Part shown: one piece after another, positions 5,699 to 10,787 of the stretch
How positions within the stretch are numbered: the first letter of the stretch is position 1
Layout of the letters: each line of letters opens with the position of its first letter
DNA from: an uncultured Oscillospiraceae bacterium
GTDB lineage: Bacteria; Bacillota; Clostridia; Oscillospirales; Oscillospiraceae
Length of the DNA: 10,787 bases
NCBI GenBank assembly: GCA_910579595.1
Contig: CAJTVM010000086.1
Location: 1 to 10,787, forward strand
Direction: 5' to 3'
Translations under genes and position numbers: made by a program
Notes under the pieces: model-generated
What the model saw: only the letters and a program-made list of their open reading frames with translations
Databases searched by the model: none
What the model was told of the DNA's origin: nothing

Positions 5699-7078
5699 TC
5701 AGTCCAGCGGATTCAGCGCCCAAACCTCCTCTAACGGCGGCATAGTGCACTCGTGGTAATACGCCAGCTGCGTGGTATTCATCAGGTGCCGGTACGTCAG
5801 GTTCTCGCTAATGCTGTTGTTTCCCCAGCTTCCACACCCCAAGCTCATGGTCGGGTTCAGGCCATTGATATAGTTCCCGCCGCTGGCTGCGCCACCGGCC
5901 TGGTTGACCAGTACCCGGCACACCGGCAGCTCCTTTCCTGCATACTCAGCTCTTTGGGCGTCATTGGTGTACACCACGCTGGTGTGCCCCGCACCCTCCC
6001 ACAGCAGATTGCTCTTGGCGTTGGCCACACCCTCCTCGTAGCTGTCATAGGGGAACAGCTGCACCACCGGGCACAGCTTCTCCCGCCGCAGCACGTTTTC
6101 CCTGGTCATGCCCACGCTGTCAAAAATCAGTATTTTTGTGTCCGCCGGTACGGAAAATCCCAGTGCCTCCGCCATCTTTGCCGGCTTCATCCCGACAAAA
6201 GCCGGATTACTGGTCCCGTTCTCCCGAAACAGCAAGCCTGGCAGTAGCGACACCTTCTCCGGCGGGATCATTGCTGCGCCGGCAGCCTCCAGCGCCTTGA
6301 CCAGCTCCGCCCGGCGCGGGGCAGGGTAGTGGATGGCCTGCTCACCGGTGCAGGGGATGCCATTGTCATAGCTGCGGCTTCCAATCACTGTAGCGGCCAG
6401 GAAAGCGTAGTCGTCATAGTCGTCCGCCGCCACCACCTGGACATTGCCCTGTCCCACGCCGAAGCTGGGCCGGCCGCTGGAATAGGCGCTCTTCACCATT
6501 GCGGCCCCGCCAGTGGCCACGGTCACATCGGCCTTAGCCATCAGCTCCCGGGTCGCGGCCATACTGGGCTGCTCGATAATCTGGATCAGATCCTTTGGCG
6601 CGCCCAGCTCCGCCAGCGCCTCGTTGATAAGGGCCACGCCGTGGACTGTCACCGACTTGGCTGCGGGATGGGGCGCGACAATCATGGCGTTGCGGCATTT
6701 GAGAATACTCATCCCATTGCTGGCAACTGTGCTGGTAGGATTTGTGCTGGGTGCGACGCAGGCCACCACCCCCACAGGCTTGGCAAAGGTGACCAGCTTA
6801 TTGACCGGGTCGCGGTCGATAACGCCCACACTCTTCTTATCCCGCAGGTAAAACCATGCGGCGGCGGTAGCCTTCCGCTGTTTAAAAATCTTGCTGTCTA
6901 CCCGGCCATAGCCAGTCTCCCTCACGGCCTCTTCCGCCAGGATTTCGGCATTGTCGTAAATGACCTTCCCCATTGCCCGCACCAGCGTGTCCACCTGGCT
7001 CTGGGTATAGCTTTCCAGGACCACCTGGGCGGCCCGGGCGCGCTCTAGCATTGCCTCAACCATGGATTTTTCTTCCAT
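5699..7078 (-). CDS. CoA-acylating aldehyde dehydrogenase (sulfoacetaldehyde/acetaldehyde dehydrogenase-like)
   Basis: This 459-residue cytoplasmic enzyme belongs to the acylating branch of the aldehyde dehydrogenase superfamily, converting an aldehyde, NAD(P)+ and CoA to an acyl-CoA. The nucleophile is Cys243 in DNGIPCTGEQ. Branch-typical motifs are KPVGVVACVAPSTNPT (100-115), SGRPSFGVGQGN (201-212) and LGCGSWGNNSISEN (413-426), the last resembling the AdhE aldehyde domain. No microcompartment-targeting extension like that of EutE or PduP is obvious at the N-terminus. The VDSKIFKQRKAT segment (60-71) recalls SauS-type sulfoacetaldehyde dehydrogenases, but substrate cannot be assigned. The ATG at 7078 has GGGAGG nine bases upstream and lies 17 bp after the preceding dehydrogenase. 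In context it probably supplies the CoA thioester for the thiolase-fold enzyme, or removes an aldehyde that enzyme releases. Confidence 0.88.
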   Translation of the reverse strand: MEEKSMVEAMLERARAAQVVLESYTQSQVDTLVRAMGKVIYDNAEILAEEAVRETGYGRVDSKIFKQRKATAAAWFYLRDKKSVGVIDRDPVNKLVTFAKPVGVVACVAPSTNPTSTVASNGMSILKCRNAMIVAPHPAAKSVTVHGVALINEALAELGAPKDLIQIIEQPSMAATRELMAKADVTVATGGAAMVKSAYSSGRPSFGVGQGNVQVVAADDYDDYAFLAATVIGSRSYDNGIPCTGEQAIHYPAPRRAELVKALEAAGAAMIPPEKVSLLPGLLFRENGTSNPAFVGMKPAKMAEALGFSVPADTKILIFDSVGMTRENVLRREKLCPVVQLFPYDSYEEGVANAKSNLLWEGAGHTSVVYTNDAQRAEYAGKELPVCRVLVNQAGGAASGGNYINGLNPTMSLGCGSWGNNSISENLTYRHLMNTTQLAYYHECTMPPLEEVWALNPLD

Positions 7079-7095
7079 CTCTGATAACCTCCCTC

Positions 7096-8028
7096 TTAAT
7101 TCCGGACTTCTTGGAGCCCCTTGATGCAGTTCTGAGCGGACATACGCGCCATGGTGTTAATCCCGTCAATGGAACTGCCCGCGATGTGGGGCGCGGCAAT
7201 GACACAGTCCATCTCCAGCAAAGGGGAGCCTGTGGGCGGCTCATCGCAGAAGGCGTCGATGCCTACTCCGGCGATCTCCCCTGTGCGCAGCGCATCCGCC
7301 AGCGCGTCCTCGTCCACCAGACCGCCCCGGGCACAGTTGATGAGAAATGCAGTGTTCTTCATCCTCTTCAGCTGCTCCGTGCTGATCATATTGCGGGTCT
7401 CCTCTGTCAGCGCCGTGTGCAGCGTGATGAAATCTGCTTGGTCGTAGATTTCATCCAGCGAGGCCTTTTCCACGCCGTACTCCGCCATGAAGGCCTCATC
7501 CCAGTACACATCATAAGCCAGCACCCGCATGTTGAATCCCTTGGCGCGGCGCGCCATGCCCTTGCCGATAGCGCCCAGACCGATGATGCCCAGAGCTGCC
7601 CCCCAGACAGGGTAGCCGGTGTACTTGTTCCACTCCCCGCGCTTCACATCCCGGTTAGCAACGGATATACTGCGGGCCAAGTCCAGCATCATGCCAAAGG
7701 CGTAATCCGCCACTGCGTTGGCGTTGGCACCGGGGGTGTTATAAACCTTGACGCCCAATTCCCCGGCCGCCTTTACATCCACGTTGTCCATTCCCACGCC
7801 AAAACGGGACACCACCTTCAGCTGCGGACAGGCGTGCATAACCCGCTCCGACATCGGCTCCAGCCCCAGGATAACGCCGTCGTACCCCTGCAATCTTTGT
7901 ATGACCTCGTCCTCGGTCATACCGGCCTTGGAGAATCTGGTAAACTCGATCCCCGCCTCCGTGAGAAGACGCTCCGGCTCCTTGGAGAACTTTCCAAAGG
8001 TTGAGGGGAATACCATTACTTTCTGCAT
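7096..8028 (-). CDS. D-3-phosphoglycerate dehydrogenase-like 2-hydroxyacid dehydrogenase
   Basis: This 310-residue NAD-dependent enzyme has the D-2-hydroxyacid dehydrogenase architecture. The Rossmann motif GLGAIG is at 150-155, with Asp173 after the second strand favouring NAD. The catalytic triad is Arg234 (NCARGG), Glu263 (FCDEPP) and His281 (APHIAG). It most resembles the catalytic and nucleotide-binding part of SerA but lacks the C-terminal ACT domain of most serine-pathway enzymes (usually about 400-530 residues), so a catabolic oxidation or reduction is more likely than serine synthesis. Enzymes of this kind include sulfolactate, hydroxypyruvate and other 2-hydroxyacid dehydrogenases. 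The ATG at 8028 has GGGAGG at 8045-8040. It follows the permease by 29 bp and is distinct from the second dehydrogenase at 1703-2668, so the pathway probably has two separate redox steps. Confidence 0.85.
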   Translation of the reverse strand: MQKVMVFPSTFGKFSKEPERLLTEAGIEFTRFSKAGMTEDEVIQRLQGYDGVILGLEPMSERVMHACPQLKVVSRFGVGMDNVDVKAAGELGVKVYNTPGANANAVADYAFGMMLDLARSISVANRDVKRGEWNKYTGYPVWGAALGIIGLGAIGKGMARRAKGFNMRVLAYDVYWDEAFMAEYGVEKASLDEIYDQADFITLHTALTEETRNMISTEQLKRMKNTAFLINCARGGLVDEDALADALRTGEIAGVGIDAFCDEPPTGSPLLEMDCVIAAPHIAGSSIDGINTMARMSAQNCIKGLQEVRN

Positions 8029-8048
8029 TTTCTTAAATTCCTCCCGGC

Positions 8049-8073
8049 TCCCTCCGTTTATCCGGCGGAGGGA
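8049..8073 (-). repeat. Inverted repeat over the tctA stop codon
   Basis: TCCCTCCG at 8049-8056 and CGGAGGGA at 8066-8073 form an 8-bp stem with a nine-base loop. The repeat spans the tctA stop (8060-8058) and ends just upstream of the ribosome binding site of the next gene. It could separate or modulate expression of transport and enzyme genes. There is no U-tract, so it is not a terminator. Confidence 0.4.
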
Positions 8074-9563
8074 ACGTCTTTCTTCTTATTTTTCAGCTTC
8101 CGCAGCGTAGGCATCAGCGCCATCAGGATGCCCACCGCCAGCAGAATCAGCGCGATGGGGCGCTGGAACAGGGGCAGAAAGCTTCCGTCTGTGGCGATCA
8201 TGGCGGTACGGAAGTTTTTCTCAATAGTGCTGCTGAGCACGAATCCCAGCACCAGGGGTGGGATAGGGTAGTCGTTATTCACCAGGAAGTACCCGATAAT
8301 CCCGAAGACAATCAGCACGCCCGCGTCAAAGACTCGGTTGTTAGTTACCATCGCCCCCACCATACAGGCGCACAAGATGATAGAGTACAGCAAATTCAGC
8401 GGGATACGCAGCATCTGCACGAACACCTGCATCAAGCCCAGCATCATAAGGTACATGATAATATTGGCGAAAATGTAGGCGGCAAATATGACGCCCACCA
8501 CCTCAGGCTTGGAGTTGAAGAGCAGCGCCCCGGGCTGCAGGCCGTGGAGCACCAGCGCACCCAGCAGGATGGACGTGATCACGTCCCCGGGAATGCCAAT
8601 GGCCATCATGGGAATCAGTGCGCCGCCGCACACGGCGTTATTGGCGGCCTCGGAGGCCACTACTCCCTCGTTGCAGCCTGTACCGAACTCCTCCGGATGC
8701 TTGGAGGTCTGCTTGGCCTGCGTATAAGCCAACAGGCTAGCTGTGGTCTGCCCCACGCCGGGGAGGATGCCTACACCGGTGCCAATCAGACTGGCGGTGG
8801 CCATGGTTTTGCCGGTGCCCTTGAGCCACTCCCTTTTCGGCAGCAGCGGGACCCGGTCCAGCGTCAGCCGTTCAGTCCTCTGGTTGATGGTGCGCAGGCA
8901 CACCATGATCTCCGTCAGCGCGAACAGCCCCATAAGCACCGGAAGGGTGGAAAAACCACCGTTAAGCTGCCAGAAGCCGTAGGTAAAACGGGTTACAGTG
9001 GAAACAGAGTCCGTACCCACCATGCCGATCAGCAGACCGATACAGGCGGCAATGTAGCCCTTGAGCATGTCCTTGCCCACCAGGGAAACCACGATACAAA
9101 GGCCCATCACTCCCATGGAGAAGTATTCCCAGTAGCCGAATTGCAGCGCAAAGGTGGCCAGGGGTCCCGACAGCAGGATCATGGCGAATCCGCCGGCCAG
9201 CCCGCCCACCAGGGATGAAAACGTCCCCAACACCAGCGCCTTACCCGGCGACTTCTTTGCCATGGGCGCACCGTCAAAGCAGGTGACCAGGGAGGAGGGT
9301 GTGCCCGGGATATTCAGCAGGATGGCGGAAATCAAGCCGCCGGCGATGGAGCCGACATAAATGGCAATCAGCACGGACAGTCCGTATTCCGCTGTGATTT
9401 TATAGGTAAAGGGCAGGATCAGGGATATCCCCAGAGCGCCGGTCAGCCCCGGAATCGAGCCAAATACGACACCCATAAATACACCCAGGATAATCAGGAC
9501 CAGGATCATCGGATCCGAGAAAATCTTGGTGCAGCCCAGGAAAAAGGTACTTATTCCGCTCAT
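8058..9563 (-). CDS. tctA: Tripartite tricarboxylate transporter, large membrane subunit TctA
   Basis: This 501-residue, very hydrophobic protein has about a dozen membrane segments and the conserved TctA signatures: GSIPGLTG (35-42), LNIPGTPSS (83-91), GILPGVGQ (265-272), EGVVASEAANNA (299-310) and GIPGD (323-327). TctA is the channel-forming subunit of cation-coupled transporters for citrate, aromatic acids, sulfolactate and other organic acids, working with the extracellular binding protein TctC and normally a small four-helix subunit TctB. Its length is normal for TctA alone, so TctB is not fused to it. The ATG at 9563 has AGAGGA about eight bases upstream. It follows tctC by 112 bp and precedes the enzyme genes, which suggests that the operon degrades the imported compound. 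Confidence 0.95.
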   Translation of the reverse strand: MSGISTFFLGCTKIFSDPMILVLIILGVFMGVVFGSIPGLTGALGISLILPFTYKITAEYGLSVLIAIYVGSIAGGLISAILLNIPGTPSSLVTCFDGAPMAKKSPGKALVLGTFSSLVGGLAGGFAMILLSGPLATFALQFGYWEYFSMGVMGLCIVVSLVGKDMLKGYIAACIGLLIGMVGTDSVSTVTRFTYGFWQLNGGFSTLPVLMGLFALTEIMVCLRTINQRTERLTLDRVPLLPKREWLKGTGKTMATASLIGTGVGILPGVGQTTASLLAYTQAKQTSKHPEEFGTGCNEGVVASEAANNAVCGGALIPMMAIGIPGDVITSILLGALVLHGLQPGALLFNSKPEVVGVIFAAYIFANIIMYLMMLGLMQVFVQMLRIPLNLLYSIILCACMVGAMVTNNRVFDAGVLIVFGIIGYFLVNNDYPIPPLVLGFVLSSTIEKNFRTAMIATDGSFLPLFQRPIALILLAVGILMALMPTLRKLKNKKKDVPSAG

Positions 9564-9606
9564 AGATATTTCCTCTCAATTTGTATGTGCTCTGCGGTTA
9601 CAGAGT

Positions 9607-9636
9607 GGGCGGCAGTACCGGCTGGCACTGCCGCCC
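9607..9636 (-). promoter_or_regulatory. Perfect hairpin between tctC and tctA
   Basis: GGGCGGCAGT at 9607-9616 pairs perfectly with ACTGCCGCCC at 9627-9636 around a ten-base loop. It lies in the 112-bp spacer between the binding protein and the permease. No T-run follows it on the minus strand, so it is not a canonical terminator. Hairpins here in other transport operons protect the upstream message, giving excess binding protein over permease; that role is inferred. Confidence 0.55.
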
Positions 9637-9675
9637 GCATATGGAACCATAAAGCGCAGAGGTGATGCCAGGGAC

Positions 9676-10737
9676 TTAATAATTAGCCGCTGTCTCCAGC
9701 AGGGGGCGGAAATTCTCCACCAGCTCCCGCGCCAGAGACTCGTACTCGTCATGCCCCGTCCACACGGTGTTAAAGCCCAACGTGTCGTTCATGTATTCGA
9801 TGAAGGCGGGGTTGTCATAGACCTCCTTAATCTTGGCCTCCAGGTAGTCCACAATATCATCAGGCGTGCCGGGGGTTACAGCGAATCCGCGGTGGATTCC
9901 TGCGACAAACTCATAGCCCAGCTCCGTGCAGGTGGGGATGTCGTCCATGAAGCCCGCCCGCTCCTCCGCGGCTACAGCCAGTATGCGCATCTCCCCGGAG
10001 TCATAGTAGGGCTTGGACTCGCAGGCCTGGCTGAAAAGCACGTCCGCCTGTCCGCCCAGGACAGCGGCACGTGTCTCATTCGCGTCGGAATAGGGCACAT
10101 ATTTCAGCTCAATGCCGGTCTTCTGCATAAAGTCCACCGCCATCCACTTGTTCAGTCCGGAGCCTACGCCTGCAATTGTCACCTCACCGGGGTGATCCTT
10201 GGCATAGACCACCAGCTCCTCCAGGGTCTGGTAGGGGCTGTCGACGCGGACAGCGATGGTATCCACATCGTAGACAGGACTGGCCACCAGAATAAGGTTA
10301 TCAAATAGGTCCTCTTCCAGTGCGCCGTTGAGTATCTGCACCGAGTAGCTCTCCGGCAGCGCCAGACACATGGTCAGTCCGTCCGGCTCCGCGTGGTAGC
10401 ACTCCATCATGCCGATGGTGCCGGACCCGCCGGTGATATTCGTACAAACCATGGTTTCATCGCCAAAGTCAATATACTGCGCCAACGCACGGGCCAGCAG
10501 GTCACTGCCCGCACCGGCGGCGTAGCTCACAATCATCGTAATGGTATCTTCGGGGTATCCGTCGGGAGCGGCCACTGCATCGCCGCTGACAGGCTGCGTG
10601 TCCGGAGTTTTACTGTCGCTGGGAGCAGATGTATTTTGACTGGGGGGGCTGGTTGGGGAATCCTTGCTCGTATTACCGCAGCCCACCAATGCAAGCAACA
10701 TGCACAGCGTCAATAGCAGAGCAATATATTTTTTCAT
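9676..10737 (-). CDS. tctC: Tripartite tricarboxylate transporter substrate-binding lipoprotein (TctC/Bug family)
   Basis: This 353-residue protein starts with MKKYIALLLTLCMLL and a lipobox LVGC whose Cys20 would be lipidated, anchoring it to the outside of the membrane. A linker of about 35 residues rich in Ser, Thr and Pro follows, as in Gram-positive binding lipoproteins. The Bug/TctC domain begins near ITMIVSYAAGAGSDLLARALAQY, which contains the family's glycine-rich, SD-containing ligand-binding loop. Bug proteins bind carboxylates or amides through this region; the ligand cannot be predicted. The ATG at 10737 is chosen because GGAGG lies eight bases upstream; a TTG five codons earlier would overlap that site and add MEEKN before the signal peptide. 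It is the first gene of the visible operon. Confidence 0.94.
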   Translation of the reverse strand: MKKYIALLLTLCMLLALVGCGNTSKDSPTSPPSQNTSAPSDSKTPDTQPVSGDAVAAPDGYPEDTITMIVSYAAGAGSDLLARALAQYIDFGDETMVCTNITGGSGTIGMMECYHAEPDGLTMCLALPESYSVQILNGALEEDLFDNLILVASPVYDVDTIAVRVDSPYQTLEELVVYAKDHPGEVTIAGVGSGLNKWMAVDFMQKTGIELKYVPYSDANETRAAVLGGQADVLFSQACESKPYYDSGEMRILAVAAEERAGFMDDIPTCTELGYEFVAGIHRGFAVTPGTPDDIVDYLEAKIKEVYDNPAFIEYMNDTLGFNTVWTGHDEYESLARELVENFRPLLETAANY

Positions 10738-10787
10738 GTTCTTTTCCTCCAAAAGTAGTTCTTTTGTGCTTGTTTACCTCAAAAAAC
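10738..10787 (-). promoter_or_regulatory. tctC leader with strong ribosome binding site
   Basis: GGAGG at 10750-10746 lies eight bases before the tctC ATG and fixes the start. Just upstream, CAAAAG and CTTTTG (10766-10761 and 10755-10750) could form a 6-bp stem that reaches the first base of the ribosome binding site. No convincing promoter boxes are visible in these 50 bases; the promoter is probably to the right of the window. Confidence 0.55.

Noticed and set aside
6973..8004. Long plus-strand open frame opposite the phosphoglycerate dehydrogenase-like gene
   Set aside because: It has no family motifs or convincing ribosome binding site, while the minus-strand gene has its full catalytic triad.
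7096..8028. Serine biosynthesis enzyme SerA
   Set aside because: The protein lacks the C-terminal ACT region, sits in a transport and catabolic operon, and has no serC or serB neighbour.
576..10737. A sulfolactate or isethionate degradation operon
   Set aside because: A tripartite transporter, a SerA-like dehydrogenase and a SauS-like aldehyde dehydrogenase hint at sulfonates. However, no sulfite-releasing enzyme (SuyAB, Xsc or IslA) or sulfite exporter is present, so it is kept only as a weak alternative.

Overview
The window looks like a chromosomal segment of a GC-rich anaerobic Firmicute, probably a gut Clostridia relative (Oscillospiraceae-like). This is inferred from strong GGAGG-type ribosome binding sites, a Gram-positive-style lipoprotein signal, high GC in the genes, and families common in that group. 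The species cannot be named from sequence alone.

Layout: every convincing gene lies on the minus strand, so transcription runs from the right edge to the left. Positions 10737 to 576 form one tightly packed run of nine genes with gaps of 112 bp or less, several of them overlapping or abutting. In order of transcription they are: tctC-like lipoprotein binding protein; TctA-like membrane permease; short phosphoglycerate-dehydrogenase-like 2-hydroxyacid dehydrogenase; CoA-acylating aldehyde dehydrogenase; thiolase-fold enzyme of the SCP-x/Ltp2 type; its DUF35 Zn-ribbon/OB-fold partner; CoA-disulfide reductase/NADH oxidase-like flavoprotein; glycerate-dehydrogenase-like 2-hydroxyacid dehydrogenase; glycerate kinase. 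A 13-bp GC-rich hairpin closes the run. Left of it is a partial IS630-family insertion sequence whose transposase is split by a one-base frame change at an A6 run.

How the genes may work together (inference): the binding protein and permease import an organic acid. The first dehydrogenase and the acylating aldehyde dehydrogenase convert it to a CoA thioester. The thiolase-fold/DUF35 pair cleaves that thioester. The second dehydrogenase and glycerate kinase carry a three-carbon fragment through glycerate to 2-phosphoglycerate and into glycolysis. I do not know this combination as a described pathway. The most interesting detail is that the thiolase-fold enzyme has tyrosines where classical SCP-x thiolases have catalytic histidines, as in steroid side-chain retro-aldolases, so it may be a carbon-carbon lyase rather than a thiolase.

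There is no tctB gene between tctC and tctA, and no CoA ligase, CoA transferase or regulator in the window. The operon promoter is not visible and may lie beyond the right edge. No tRNA, rRNA or CRISPR array was seen. No stretch above 300 bp lacks a gene.
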